NCBI RefSeq assembly: GCF_052857255.1
Contig: NC_135497.1
Location: 112,151,002-112,215,001, forward strand
Reading direction: 5' to 3'
Length of the DNA: 64,000 nucleotides
From: Amblyomma americanum
Taxonomy: Eukaryota; Arthropoda; Arachnida; Ixodida; Ixodidae
Positions within the stretch are counted from its first letter, which is position 1. The number at the start of each line of letters is the position of its first letter. Below are positions 48,281 to 62,458 of this stretch, one piece after another. Under the pieces are notes generated by a model that had not been told where the DNA came from, did no database searches, and worked only from the letters and a program-made list of their open reading frames with translations. Position numbers and translations under genes: made by a program.

Positions 48281-49480
48281 GTAACACCGCTGCGCAATTA
48301 ATTTTGCTCGAGCTGAACTCGCCGTGCTGTGTACGCGCATTATTCTGGCCTCCGTCTTTCCTCGCGTCCGTCCCTCCGGGACAGCGGGATGGGCCCCGTA
48401 AACCGCGCCGGGGCCATCTCCGTGACACGAGAAAGGACCGACGGCGGCCGCGCCACTTCGGAGGCTATAATTTTTCCGTTTTCTTCCTCGAAGCGAACGC
48501 TTGGACGCGAACGAGAAAGATAAAAAAAATCGGAGAAGCGGCGGCGGACAGACTAGTCGAAGGAGGGAGTACGCCTCCCTGCCAAAGCTGCACTCGCCCG
48601 CGAAAGTGGCCATGCCACAGAAAAGAGCACCCGCCCCCCCCCCCCCCCCCCCCCGCCCCCTTCCTCCTCCATCCTTGCCCGAAAGAGAAGAAAACACTGT
48701 GGAAGGAAGCGGGTATCGGCGCACGGTCAGCCAGCTAGCTAATAGAAGGAAGCCGGCTCGAGAAAACGGTAGCCGCGTGGCCAAGTGTTCGCCGGCCTTC
48801 TTCTCGCCAGTTGCGCCGTAGTTGGCGGTGGTGGACGTGCCGCCGGCGCGCGTGGCAGGTGGTGGCGGCGGCAGCGGCAGCAGCATTCTGGTTCGGCCGC
48901 AGCAGGAGCGGCGCTGGCAGCAGCAACCAGCGTGACCTCCGCACCGATGATGGAGGCGCTCCGCCGCCACCGCGAGACGCGCGTATTGGCAACCTGCCGA
49001 TTTCTCTTCTCCGTGCAACAGGTGGCTCCCAACGCACCCTGAAGCCCGAACAAGCAGGCAAACAACACCAAAGCAAAGAGCGTGACACGCACACACAAGC
49101 GCACGCGCGAGCGAGCGGCACCGCGTCACTACAGCGGCCGATATTTCGCAAGGCGACCATCACCCCCGCCCCGTGACCGCCGGTTCAACAATCGGCCTTT
49201 GCGCCGCGCCCCGTGCTTCCTTTCGCCGTCCCGTTGGCAGATCCACGACCCGCGCAAGGAAGCCTTTTGCGCAACCACCGGGGCGGCAGGGAAAGGTCGC
49301 AGGAAGTCGAGCCACCCTGCCTGCAGCCCCTGCTGCTGGTCGCAGATGCGCTCCTGGCGTGCACGAGCGCTGCCGAGGAGGGCCCTCGATCGGGGCAGCT
49401 CTGGCGCGGCACTGCTACTGGCGAGGCGACTGTAACGACTTCAGGTCAGGCGAACTCTGCTAGGCTCGCTTCTCTCTCGG
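48281..49480. other. CpG-rich block, possible regulatory island
   Basis: CpG-dense DNA with a C homopolymer at about 48633-48654 and short GCN repeats. A 295-codon minus-strand frame here overlaps others in every phase and shows no domain. Confidence 0.3.
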
Positions 49481-49755
49481 GGGCTATTTGGAGCTGTTAT
49501 TGGCCAACGATGGACCTCGCGAGGCTGACCCTTAACCCCCGTGCTCTCTGCTCGCCTCGCGACGCAGAAACTGATGGCACCACTGCGCCATCCCTGCGGC
49601 TCTTAATCAAGGTCAAGCGATTCAGGGAAGCAGCTGCGAATAAGCTTTACAGTGCTGATCCCTTTTGTGCGCGTTCCATTCTTGCCGATCGCAGTCTCAA
49701 GTTTTGCAAGTCAAAGCTGTGAACTGCGGAATGGGCAGTGTCTGTTCCAGATTTT

Positions 49756-49921
<166 letters not shown>

Positions 49922-49955
49922 GGAATTTCAACATGTAGAACGCCGGTTGGCCTGC

Positions 49956-50274
49956 ACCCGCCGCGGTGGCTCAGTGGTTAGGGCGCTCGACTACTGATCC
50001 GGAGTTCCCGGGTTCGAACCCGACCGCGGCGGCTGCGTTTTTATGGAGGAAAAACGCTAAGGCGCCCGTGTGCTGTGCGATGTCAGTGCACGTTAAAGAT
50101 CCCCAGGTGGTCGAAATTATTCCGGAGCCCTCCACTACGGCACCTCATTCTTCCTTTCTTCTTTCACTCCCTCTCTTATCCCTTCCCTTACGGCGCGGTT
50201 CAGGTGTCCAACGATATATGAGACAGATACTGCGCCATTTCCTTTCCCCAAAAAACCAATTATTATTATTATTA
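49956..50274 (+). mobile_element. Ruka-like SINE, long subfamily, with ATT tail
   Basis: Same subfamily as 27085-27402, with intact A box (TGGCTCAGTGG) and B box (GGTTCGAACCC) and an (ATT)n tail at about 50259-50276. A 9-bp target-site duplication, TTGGCCTGC, lies at 49947-49955 and 50275-50283. Confidence 0.9.
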
Positions 50275-50284
50275 TTGGCCTGCC

Positions 50285-50670
50285 TTTTAAAAGGAAGGCC
50301 GGAGAAGAGGCACGAAGAATATGGGGGTAAAATTAGGAAGATAAATATAGGAAGGTAGAGATAGGTAAAATGCAGGAGATGTTCAAACACGTGCTGGCAT
50401 ATGTTGAAAACGTTGGGAGTATTCAGATATGTGCTTCGATACATTCTCAACAACAGAAACATGTGTAAATGCAAATTTACTTGCCTGTCACTGATATCTG
50501 GAGGTTCATGGCTCATATATTGCGGAATAAATACAACAGGAATGAAAAATATTTTTGTGGTGTATTTTTGTGCCAAACACCATGCGCGGAAATATTAGCA
50601 TACACGCGGTTATCGACAGCTATGTAGAGCCTTGGTGAAAAGTCTTCAGACATGACGGTTTGCTTTAAAG
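50285..50670. other. Intergenic stretch, no gene seen
   Basis: No supported coding region. Confidence 0.3.
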
Positions 50671-50679
50671 CAGTGTAGT

Positions 50680-50830
50680 GCAGCACTTACGGTGCCCCTA
50701 AAGACCAAAAAGGTCTTGAAAGATGAGTACACCGGTTGTCCTCATTCTACACAGATTTAGAGCTTGAGGGGCACTACCAGGTGGCTCGAAGATTTCTGAA
50801 CAAGTGCACACAGTAGTACAACAACGCGTG
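50680..50830. repeat. Dispersed repeat related to 27640-27830
   Basis: Shared blocks CGGTGCCCCTAAAGACC and ACACAGATTTAGAGCTTGAG with the copy near 27.7 kb, in the same orientation. Confidence 0.45.
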
Positions 50831-51439
50831 CTCGCAGTGACAAAAAGTCGGAAGTCAGGGCTGCTGAAATGCATTATCGGTCGGTGAATTTCTTCACCAG
50901 TAAGTGTCGCGCTCAGCCGTCGTGCCTCGATAGCATTTCGCTTCGTTCTGAACATTCTATTATATAAAAAAAAACTGTATGTAATAGGAAAGGCACGATA
51001 AAATCGCTTGTATAGAAAAGCAAGTGAACGATTTATATTTTTACTAAATTCCATTCGGTTGTTTTTTTTTTCTTTTATCTTCATGCTTCTTACAGGCAAA
51101 CAACATGTTCTGAGAAGCGCAAAGGCTACGATTTGACATGCATTTTGCGTTTTACTTGTCACTACAGCAGGCAAACAGGCGGAAAGCAATTTTTCGAAAT
51201 CATCACTTTGAGTAGCCGAGGCGTTCTCGCCAGAGATAAAAATCTCATCTACATGTTCACAGGAAAAAGAAAAATGATGGGAGCTGGGAGCCTCGAGTTG
51301 ACCATAAGTCTTAGCCAGACTGTGCTGCAGTGTTACATGATAGCAAGAAAGAAGTCGTCCATTAGAGAAAAGTATCAGCAAGGAGCTTTTTCTTTTTTGT
51401 CTCTGATGTAACGGGTAGCTACCAGAACTGGAGGACTGG

Positions 51440-52440
51440 TACAAGCTGCACTATCTTTGCCAGGTGGATAAAGGAGCACAGCGCGAGGACGCCAACTCTT
51501 GCGTGCTTCCGAGGAATGAGCACCGAGGCGCATGCGGCCACCATCGCTCTCCCGGTGCGCGCTTCTGTCTGAAAGAGCCACTTTTACGCTCAACCCATGT
51601 CTGCGGGGGCTTTGTTTGCACGGTGGCTACACGGTCCACCACACAGCTCCGAGAACCTGCAGCTCACGTGATTTCGCGGCAATCACCGAAATTAATTATT
51701 TATGCGCGCACTTGCCCTTCGCCCTTATCGGAAGAAGAGATCTGAAAAAAAAAAACGTAGCTGGGGGCTCGTGCTCCTCGTTCGAGGCCAGTGGGTCACG
51801 CAACCAGAAGCGCCGGCGCCTGGAGCACATGGGGGCGCATGCCGGGGAAAGCCGCCCAGGGTGGACCCGCCGGATTGAGCCGTTCGCAGGGAGATGCGCC
51901 GGTCGTGGTGCGTGCTCCGCGCTGACGTGAGCTCACGTCAGCGCACCCGGCAGCGACCGGAGACCCTCATTATCCGCCACTCAAACGAAATGAATGGCTG
52001 CCGCTGCTGGCGGCGGCAGACGGAGGAACTTGTTCGCCGGCGGCCGACTGTTCACCTTGCATCGAAAATCATTGAGCAGGTGAAACCGAAGGCTCGTCAA
52101 TGACATAGCTGCGCCGCCGCCCCCTCCTCTCCACGTTTCCAAGACGGCGGAGGCGGCAGCAGCAGGTGGCTTCGCTTTCTCCTCACCTGTTCGTCGCGCC
52201 GGCATAAAAACGAGGACGGCACGCAGTGAGTGCTTCTCCCCCGCGCCGCCGACGGCGCCAGGAAGGAGCGGCCGAGTCGCCACCACGTGGCACCACGTGC
52301 CACTCTCTTGAGGCGCTGGAAGCCGCGCTGCGCTGCTCCGCAGATGCGGGCTGCGGCGGAAAGGCGATAGCGGCCTCGCTGCTTCCACCAACTCCCCTTC
52401 ACACGCTTGCGCGATGAATATCTGACCCTGTAAACGCCCA
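51440..52440. other. CpG-rich block with a 26-bp palindrome
   Basis: GC-rich, CpG-dense DNA with no recognised exon. It contains the perfect palindrome at 51919-51944 (listed separately). Confidence 0.3.
51919..51944. repeat. Perfect 26-bp palindrome with two TGACGTGA sites
   Basis: The sequence is symmetric about GAGCTC, each arm carrying TGACGTGA, a CRE/ATF-like bZIP site. It sits in a CpG-rich block and may be a paired bZIP-binding site. This is inferred from motif only. Confidence 0.6.
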
Positions 52441-53985
52441 ACTCGTCGGTGTGCAGGCATGCGAAATGGACCGTTTCAGCGTTGAAGCCAGAAGGACGAA
52501 CACTGCGGAGGGATTCCCTGTCAGCATCGTGGCATATCTCTTACCCTTGAGCAAGTGTCTCTAACCTGCAGTTTTACAGAAACTCGGGTCTGCCAGCTTG
52601 AGTACCGAAAAAAAAAAAATATTTTGTGACAGGCGACTGCATCTTCTGAGAGCGATTGTAAGCGTTAATTTCCTAGAAACCTGGCAAAAAGACTCGGTCG
52701 TCTTGAGTGCGGAATTTTATACCAAATCCAGTTTCTACGAGAAGCATTGAGAGGCAAGCGCCTCCTAAATGCTCGTGGCGAAGGTGGTCTTTGACTCAGA
52801 AAGCTTCAAAGTTGCAGGCGTCCCCTCCCTGCCTCGCAAGCCTGCCTGTTTTGTTAGGTTACTAGAAACGCGAATAAAAAAAGATTCTTTCTCTAACGCT
52901 TCCTCAACCATGACTCCAAAGACCTTGCCTGTTTTATCTGACAAAGGCTTGTATGGGGAAAAAAAAAAATCTCGCTCCTATGTTTTTCTGTCGGTTTCCC
53001 TTAAAATACGGACGTTTATAGAGTGTCGTACGAAACCGAGGGGATATTTCAGCACTCATGCTTTCGTCGAGCTCTGTCACAAAACAAAGATTTACTCTTT
53101 TGTAAATTTACGGAGCATTTTGAAGGCAACAATATACGGTGAAAACCTCCACTCACGGAATCATTTACACTTTAGGAAAAACACCGACTTTTTCACTATT
53201 GGTACCCTCGTCCAAAAGCGCCCGAAGCTGTATTGGACACTCACTGGACACACCATTTCCATATGATACCGCTCAATACTACAACGGAAGCAAGGAATCC
53301 GCAGAAAGAAAATATTTTTGTAGCGTTAGTCTACTTCAAGATGTTTCTATGTAAGCACGTAACTTGTTCGGCGCTGGTCGCAGTTACTGCTGAAATGTAA
53401 TGTGCTGCGGATGGCTGCAGCTTGCATTAGGAGCCCCTTGCGACAAGCCATGTAAAACAACCATAAGCGAGGCATGCGATGTGAAGTACAAAATCGCTTT
53501 TCTCTGGTGTGGCTCCGATGAATGTGTTGTCGTATGCTTGCTCATCACAACCATCATCATCATTACACACACACCGGGGGGGGGGGGGGGGGGTATTAGA
53601 ACAGAAGGAAATCACTGGTCACCGAAAATAATTTAAACGCATCGGTATAAAGAGCAGACGCACGACAACTATATACAGCGCTGCGAATGCATTGTTTCCA
53701 AGCATGAACGATTCAAAAGGCCTAAATTGTGCTGATTTCTTCCTATGACGACTTCTTACGACAAGAATAACTGAAAGAAAATATTATTGATACCATAAAA
53801 AGAGTGTTCAGTCACGATATGTGTGGGGCATACGGGTACCCGACAGGCCCGACACATGTGACTCCTCCTTTCGTTCTAGGTCAGCCAGCAGTCGTGTCAC
53901 ACTGGCCAGACTAAGGAAATGAATGGACATTCTTATTTTCCACGCCCCCTGTAAATCTCAGCAAAACACAAAGGCAAAATTATCT
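52441..53985. other. Intergenic stretch, no gene seen
   Basis: No supported coding region. A G homopolymer lies at about 53577-53593. A 165-codon frame at 52769-53266 matches nothing I recognise. Confidence 0.3.
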
Positions 53986-54046
53986 GCGTAGTAGGGGGGG
54001 GGGGGCGATATATGCTGTGCAGGTTCGATGATTCTCGACCTCATCA

Positions 54047-54074
54047 GTAATAATAATAATATTATTATTATTAC
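54047..54074. repeat. AAT/ATT palindromic microsatellite
   Basis: (TAA)n passes into (TTA)n, giving a 28-bp self-complementary run. Confidence 0.8.
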
Positions 54075-54079
54075 TCATG

Positions 54080-54490
54080 CTGGCCTCATGAACATCGCCG
54101 AGAGCGCTGCACAAAAAGGCCCGTGAATGGGGACCTATAGGTCCCTTTGGAGAGAAGCAGTGGTCGGAGTTAATCCACGGTGTTCTAGAAGATGGTTCCT
54201 CTATCAATGCACGTGCGCTCTCATCTCTTGATGCGAAACTCGGTAGATACGAAGTCAACCTCCTTAAACACAAGCCCCGCCCCTCGCGCCTCCATGCCAT
54301 GGTAATGCTCAGGAGCAAACAGTTCGTGGGACTTAAATGAAAAACAAGTCACAGTCTTACGGGGCAAACAGAATGCCCGGACCTCATTTAGCCCCACAAA
54401 CTTGCTCCTTGCAACGACAAGGCTGTCCAGAAAGGGCAGTTGGTGAAGAGCATAACTGACATTTTGAAGGTATACGCACAAAAGTTTCAT
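54080..54490 (-). mobile_element. Possible Penelope-like element remnant
   Basis: The minus strand encodes YALHQLPFLDSLVVARSKFV, where LPFLDxLV recalls the reverse-transcriptase text of Penelope-like and related elements. Downstream frames do not continue the match. Weak and unproved. Confidence 0.25.
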
Positions 54491-54779
54491 CGCTTTCTTA
54501 CTGTTCCTTAATCAGCGCCTTATATTTTTCTCTGGGCTTCCCAACGCGTAAGCTGGAGGGTTCCAGCAACTTCCCTGTAGCTCTTGTATACCGCAGCTCC
54601 TGTTGTATAGTACACTGTGTTCCTGGATGAGATTTGTTTTCGCTTTCGCGACCGGTATGGGACGGCCACAGTTCTCCAACGCTCAACCCCTCCCCACGCC
54701 GCTTATCTTCTCTCTTCTTTTTCTCGGGTCGTTTTATTTACGACACACCGTCGATAAGCGGGGAGACGCGAACGGTGTG

Positions 54780-55500
54780 ACGTATTATTTATCCACCGCC
54801 CTCCCGCGGCATTCCTGGAGTGCACGAGGCCCTTCACGTCGCCCACACCGGCCGTTGTTGCGTGAATGAGGAGAAGCGTGCCAGCCGCGGGCCGTCAACC
54901 CTTCGTCCTCGGCGCACACAAGTGACGGCCAGCTGCCGTCCACAGGCAACGCCACCGATCGCTCTCCAGGCCGCCGACGCTGCAGTCGTCGCTGGCGGTG
55001 CCTGCCAGCCGCGCAGATGCCTCTCCGGCAGCCGCGGGAGCGACAGGCTGACGCGCTCGCCTCGTCGCGAGACAAGGCGCGTAACGCAACGTACACTACT
55101 GCGCGCACGGAACGGAGGTCCTTTCTGAGGAGCAGGAAAAAGGTCTATTTCGAGGTATTCCTCGCTCTCCATTGCAGTCCCGAGCCGTAAATCTTTGAGC
55201 CAGCGCGACCGACCCTCTTACGACGCTGCAAGTGTTGCCAAAGTCGGCCGTAAATTCTGGGAGGGGGCGCGACCATCGCCGCGCTTTTAGCGCGCGCTTC
55301 TCGGGAGTGCGCTGGACGACGGCGCTGGCGCCTTTTGTCTTGTGGCCTCTTGGGCTTGCCGAAAATAAGGAATACGCCCGCACCGGCTACGGCTATGGCG
55401 GAGACAGAAAGAAGTACGCGCCATCCACGAGCTGCAGCGCGTTTGCACTCGCCACAACTGCTGTCAGCTTCCACTTTGACCTGCAAGCGAAATAAGAAAA
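54780..55500. other. CpG-rich block, possible regulatory island
   Basis: CpG-dense DNA with overlapping frames on both strands. No exon recognised. Confidence 0.3.
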
Positions 55501-56440
55501 AAAAACGCTGGTTATACCAAGAAGACAGGGGGCACTTTGCTTCTTGTTTTCCATGCTTCTTTTAGCTGACGTGTGGAGAAAGCGGGCGGGAAGTAAAAGG
55601 CTGGAACTGTCGCGGCAGTACGCCGGGGCCCCCAAATCGTGAGTCGACGCATAGAGAGCATATGCACACAACCAGACATGCATGCAGACTGATGCAGTTC
55701 ACAGATTATTGCACGTGTAAAAAGAAACGCCAGTAGTTCGCACGCACCTCGAATCCCGCATCCGCCGACAGGTCTGGTGCCACGAATTGATAGATTATTG
55801 AGGCCACCATAAAACGTGCGGTGTTTTAAACATATTTGCCGCTTAGCTAGCAATTCTCGCCCTCTCGTTATCCATATCTCGTCGGTTGGACGACTTCGCT
55901 GCAGGAACTGCAATATACTGCAGTTCCTGCAGTTCCTTTTCTATAGAAAGAAAAGCTGCAAGATAAAGAGCAAATATTTAGCGACGCGGCCGAAATTAAG
56001 TTGATATTCTTGCGAGGTACAAGTTGGCACCATGCATGCTAACGCCCCAATGCCTTCAAATGATACTGTGTAAGTTAAAATAGGCAGCATATATTAATAC
56101 CTTGCAATATTCAAAAGCGACTTCTGACCGAGTGAAAATTTTAAGAAGGGCTCAGTTAGCAAATATGTTAGCAGACAAATTTCACGGACGGGAATGATTT
56201 ACGCCCTCACGATGGTTTCAGACGTTTCCGTCGTTTCACAGTTCTTAGCTATTATGACCGCTAAGCTCTGAATTCCCGCGCTTTCCAAGATAACCGGCGA
56301 AAGTTGGCTGCCTCTCATAAGTGACAGAATTATTTGGGAGGCAGAAGACATAATTAATTCTCATTGAAACCAAGGCACTTAAGCAGGATACGTTGAACAC
56401 AGGCGCAATTTTTAACACTGATAGAATCGCGCTCCACTAT
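55501..56440. other. Intergenic stretch, no gene seen
   Basis: No supported coding region. A short palindrome (GCAGGAACTGCA with TGCAGTTCCTGC, 55901-55931) is able to form a hairpin. Confidence 0.3.
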
Positions 56441-56445
56441 ATGTC

Positions 56446-56448
<3 letters not shown>

Positions 56449-56536
<88 letters not shown>
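56449..56536. repeat. TA microsatellite at a SINE 5' end
   Basis: An 88-bp TA run directly abuts the first base of the SINE at 56537. Confidence 0.95.
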
Positions 56537-56925
<389 letters not shown>

Positions 56926-56999
56926 ATTGGGAACAGGAGTTAAATAGGCAATAGGAAAAGAGAAATGAACGCGCGTGTACGTATCGTGCTCCGACAACT

Positions 57000-57730
57000 C
57001 GGAGCAAACTCTGCAATGGCGCTACGAAGGCACGGGCACAGCGCAAGTCTTGTCTGACGAATTTCCGTCGCCTGGTGTCATCAAGAGACGGGATCGCCGC
57101 TGTCGACGCACTGTCGGCGATCGAGAGCGATATGCGGTGGAAGCGGCGCGGACCTCCTCGCCCCCCCGTGTGGCCCGCAGACATCCGACGGGCCCGTGGC
57201 TGGCCGCCGTGTGTCGCGGTGGCTGAGCGAGACCGGAAGCGAGGCACAGGTGCAGCACTTCCGGCGTCCCGCCGGCGATCGGGTGTCCCTAGGCCGGCCC
57301 GTGTCTCCGGGAGTAACGGGAGGCTGCGCTCCGGAACGGCGCTGCTGCTGCTGCTGGGTGGGCGGCGGACCGGTGCATCCCTTCGCGGCGCAGAGCACCT
57401 GTTGTGGGCTGCTTTCTTTCTTCCTCCCCGGACGGAAGCCGGGCGCCAACCACATGCCGCCGGCTTCTTCCGTCGCGTGCGTGGGGGGGGGGGGGGGGGT
57501 GCCCCCACATGTGTGTTTTGACGGGCCCGGAGTCCCAGACGCTTCTCGGCGTTCCTGGGACCGCGTTGATTAACGAGCACGGGCGGCCCCCTTCCCTGCC
57601 CCGAGTCCAAATTCGTCCTTCACCCGGGCTGGGATGTCAAGACCTTGCAGCTAAGGTGACCGCGCATTTGTTGCGTGGTGTGGGGCGTGGTACCGTACCA
57701 GGGCGCCTGAGCAGGCGTGCGACGTGACCC
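57000..57730. other. CpG-rich block, possible regulatory island
   Basis: CpG-dense DNA with a G homopolymer at about 57482-57499. Overlapping frames on both strands show no domain. Confidence 0.3.
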
Positions 57731-58440
57731 CCCGTAAGTATGACGCCGGTAGAAGGAGTTCCGCCCTGAGCATAGCTCATATGCGCAGTTTTACTTTTTC
57801 ACCTCTTTTTTTTTTCTCTGTATACCTCTTTGTCGCATCTCTAGCACCTTTCCATTTTTTCGTACCTCAGTCCGTTTTTTTTATCTGTCAGTGCGAGCTT
57901 CTTTTTGGTTAACTATGTCATGCGAGACATGTTTCAATTTAGAGCAACGTTGTTTTGAAAATTAAAATGGATTTAAACATACCGCTGGACCTACATGTGT
58001 GCAGCTCTCGTATCCTCGAGCGCGTTTTGTTAGGCACACAAATTAGTACAAGCTAAGAATATTTCACCACGCTCGCAGCTTATGACCACGGCTTTCGTTA
58101 TTTACGATTTTTCACACGACGATCACATTGACAGGTCTTACTCTGTTGCATTTTTTTTTCTTTTCCAGCGAGAACAGTACGAAGGACTTTGCTCCGGTTT
58201 CCAACGTCGATGCGCTGTCCGTTCGCGCTCTAGTGTTTCGTAATCGAAAGCTCCCGCGTTCTCCACCGGCCAATGACAGCTTTAGATCGGTCTGAGCAAC
58301 GCGATAGGTGAAGCCGATGCCAGGGAGTACGTTTTCGTCAGGCCTGCGTACACTCTAAACATGAATTCCCCTAAAAAGAGTAAAAAAGGAGCGCACTCCC
58401 TAACAGAGACACGGTATGCTGTCCATGCCCCGGGGGTAAA
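57731..58440. other. Intergenic stretch, no gene seen
   Basis: No supported coding region. A good splice-acceptor-like run (TTTTTTTTCTTTTCCAG, about 58152-58168) is noted, but no exon could be confirmed. Confidence 0.3.
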
Positions 58441-58460
58441 TTTTCACCACTAAAAACACG

Positions 58461-58864
<404 letters not shown>

Positions 58865-58879
58865 AAAAACACAGAATGC

Positions 58880-59340
58880 TGAAACAGATGATCCCCCTTC
58901 AAAATATGCGAAGGTCTTGCAGTTACGAAGATTTTAACCGAGGTTTCAATCTCCTCTGTTTGCTAACCTCAACACCTCCGATGCGGCGCATAAAAGTTTC
59001 CCTCCATTTCTAACAGCTTCAAGCTACTATGCCCTGAGGTGGGAACTTGTTTTTGTTGCCAACAGCAAGAATTACCTACATTTAACGATTGAAATCTACC
59101 CATGAACTTGGGCAGCATATCTTGACCCCAAGAAGGGAATCCGCTAGGGGACTGCTCACTTACTCTGTACTCCCTTGTCGGGTAATTTATGTTTACAGTG
59201 TATATGTGTTACTGCCATCACTGGTACTTCTTTACCCAGGGGTGGGGGGGGGGGGGGGAGGGCGGAAAACCTGGAAATGTTTTAGTTGCACGCACGCCAC
59301 GTGTGCATTTAATTTTGGCCGTATATATTTTACGTGAAAT
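58880..59340. other. Intergenic stretch, no gene seen
   Basis: No supported coding region. A G homopolymer lies at about 59244-59257. Confidence 0.3.
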
Positions 59341-59342
59341 AT

Positions 59343-59985
59343 TAAACCTTCAGCTAAGGCCTTTTGGGGGATTCGAAGAAAATTGGCGACAGCCTCAACA
59401 CAGGTGAAGCTCACTGCATACAAATTCCTGGTTAGACCGATTTTGGAATATGCGTCGTGCATATGGGACCCCTACACCAAAACAAATATAGACAAGGTGA
59501 AAAAGGTGCAGCGAATGGCCGTCCGTTTTATTTGCAACCGCTACAGGCGAACAGATAGCGTGACACAGATGGTTAATCTCTTGGACCTTCAGACCCTCCA
59601 ATCTAGACGCAAAGAATACAGGCTTAAGTTTTTTTACCTCCTGTACAATAATAAGACGCAGATAAACAAGACTCTCTACCTTACCCTGTATCACGAGCTA
59701 ACACAGGATTTAAACACGGGAAAATTTTACAAGAATACCGGGCTTGTATCAATTCATTTAAATATTCCTATTTCCCTAAGACTGTGTCCGACTGGAATAG
59801 GCTGCCTCAGAATGTTGTTGATTGTCCGGATGAAGTGGAATCTATTGTATGAATGTGTAGCTTTTTTCTTTGCCTTTGTTCTGTATGTGTGGTATCGTTC
59901 ATGATTGTTTCCCACTCCTGCATGGACTCCGAAGGAGTCTGCAGTATTCATAAATAAATAAATAAACAAATAAATAAAATAAAGC
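59343..59985 (+). mobile_element. CR1/L2-like LINE, RT C-terminus and 3' end
   Basis: One frame reads GIRRKLATASTQVKLTAYK, then FLVRPILEYASCIWDPYT and VQRMAVRFICNRYRRTDSVT, the thumb and C-terminal region of CR1/L2-like transcriptases. After a frameshift near 59770 it reads DWNRLPQNVVDCPDEVESIV, the usual end (WNxLPxxVV). The 3' end has an (AAATAAATA)n tail at about 59948-59985. It is 5'-truncated near 59343. Confidence 0.82.
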
Positions 59986-60049
59986 GTTGATTAGTTCCCA
60001 GCGTAGTACAATGTGTTCCTTAGACGGATGCCCTTTCATTAACACTTTT

Positions 60050-61910
60050 TCTCAACGAGGCCAATCGTGTACGGTTAAACGGTTATTGCTGTCGCGGGCA
60101 GCCTGCACTGACACACCTTCGCCGCCCGCGAGTATACGTCTCCAGCATGTGCGGGCCAAGCGCCTCTCCGCAGTTATACGGGCGTTAACCAGGTGTTTCC
60201 GCCGACGATTGTAGCGAGAGGAGCTCTTTCGTCGCGTTACACGGGCCCGCGTGTGCGTATACTCGGCAGCCCGACTGATACAGCAACGGCCATCTGCCTG
60301 GTGAAAAACCGCCCCCAAGGCCACGAATGCCGATTGAATGCGGACGGCCGGCTGCCTGAGTAAATGTCGAGGAGTGGGGACCTGTAACATCGAGCTAAAC
60401 ATCATCTCGCTCGCGGAACCCGTTCCTTCATTGACGTAGACACTCGCTCGCGCTGCCTGTGCACTAGCCCGAAGGACTCAGCAATTTGATTTGGACGGTT
60501 AAGCGCGTGACCGAGACAGCTGATCGCGGCTCGCGCCATCGCAAACGCAACACGCGTGGGAAATAATGCAGCACGGCGGATTTTGTGATGGCGCTTAGGT
60601 AACATTACGTTCGTATCAAAAACTTTTCATTTCTCCGTAAATGTTTCTCGCGGAAAAATTAATGTATAATACATAACTAGTACATAACAATTTAGTTCTC
60701 ACTTTATAGTGACCCCAGAGCATTGCAGCCAGAAATTCTATTGCTTCTATATCGGCTCAAAGCCCATCGTTTCAATCTTAAATCACTGTTCGCACCACAT
60801 ATACGTTAGAAAGGATGTCCCCGGCCGGACATAGCCCGACAGACGCAGCGCGGCGGTTTTCGCGCGGCCATTCTCGCAGCATAGCTTCGAGCTCGCGCCG
60901 TCGCAGGGAGAGGGCTCGAGCCGCTGTTGCGCACTCGGCCACCAGGTCACGGTTGAGGTCGAACGCTGCGGCGCGAATCCGCACGCCAACTTTGCACTGC
61001 GCGCTGCGTGAAACTCAACGGCGCGCGTTTCCCAACTTCCGGCAGCCGCCGATTGCGGCAACGGCGGCAGCAGGCGTTCGTACCGCTGGCCGGCCCCCCG
61101 CCACCTGACGCCTCCTCCGACCGCCTCAAGTGCTCCTAGTCTCTTGAACTCCTCTCGCGCGGCCTCTGTTCTTTGTTTTTTTGTCCCCTATTCTCAGAAA
61201 TTACCCGAAACAAGTAAACCTGTCAGGAGGCCTATGGAAGGGGCATCTTCGGGCGGCACGCTACTGCGCGCGCTCCTGCCCCATTCACAAGCGCTCAGCT
61301 AGAAGAGCGTCTGCCAGAAAGAAGAGCGCGCGCGCGCGCCCGTACTTGACCCGCGGCCAAATGGCCGTCGAGTCGCTGCGGGCTGCAGTCAATACCCCTC
61401 CCCCCCCCCCCCCCCACCCCCGGTTCCGCTAACTATTCTGGCTTCGGAAGCGGGCCTGAAAAGCTGCGCAGCGCATGAGGCCAGCAGCAAACCGGAAGAA
61501 AAATGGTGAGCGGCGGCCGGCATCGACCGGGCCGCGTGTTTTACCTTCGAAAACCGACGGCACACTGCCCATTACGTCGGCATTAACGTGTACTACCCGC
61601 TGCGTCCCGCTGTTGGTTGGAACGCTCTTCGACGTGAGCCGGCTCGGCCAGATGTTGCCACGGCGCGTGTGCCCCCGTGGCGAACGCGCGCCAATTGCTC
61701 GAGCCCGAAGCGCTTGCTCTCGAAACCGCGGGATGCCCCCGAAAACCGCGCGCACCCGCGGAACGCAGACGCCTGCGCTCTTTCGTTGAAACTCGTTTTT
61801 TTTTTTTTTGCGAAGCTTTCGAAAGCGTGGCCACCAGGCCCAAAACGACGATAGCAGGTGTGAACAGCTAGGCGGAATAGAGCGACCGGTATCGTGTAAT
61901 TGCTCCGGGG
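60050..61910. other. CpG-rich blocks, possible regulatory islands
   Basis: Two CpG-dense stretches (about 60050-60600 and 60800-61910) are separated by AT-rich DNA. A C homopolymer lies at about 61399-61416. Frames overlap on both strands and show no domain. Confidence 0.3.
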
Positions 61911-62458
61911 AGTTTCCGAAGTTATCCAGAACATCTGCCACATCTCGAAGCCCATCGAACAGCCATCGCTATGGCGTGCGCTAACGGAGTAAGACACATG
62001 GAATCCTCGGTCTGAGCCACAGGATTTGTAGGGGCTTGCTCAGAGAGAGAAAAACTGCGCATTCTTTCACAGAGAATCTCACGGGCACACGTTGTGACTC
62101 CTCGAACGGCTCACCAGGTACATTATGCCGAAAAAGGAGCTTCTTTTGAGTGGCACCTCAGAGTGCGTGCCCCCCCCCCCCCCCCCCCACAAAAAAAAAG
62201 AAAACAAATTTCGGCCTAGGTGCGCAGTGCACTTACGCTCACAGAGACAGAGAGAAAGGGGAGTAGTTTGGGGTCAGTGGAGCAGCCGCACCTGGAGCAT
62301 ATTCCGGTCACATTGCGCGTCTTGTGTACTTCATAACCTCAAGTGCATGGTCGCTGACATGAGTCTAATCCACAAAGACACGGTAATGGCGAAGACTCGA
62401 AAACTTAGATATGCGTCGCGGTGCAAGACATTTACTAAGCTATCCTGCTGAAAGCTTG

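Noticed and set aside
48242..49129. 295-codon minus-strand frame in a CpG-rich block
   Set aside because: Low-complexity Arg/Gly/Ala/Pro text and equally long frames in other phases; a composition artefact.
58152..58285. Strong splice-acceptor-like run followed by a 42-codon open stretch
   Set aside because: No matching donor, no domain and no partner exon; a pyrimidine run alone is weak evidence.
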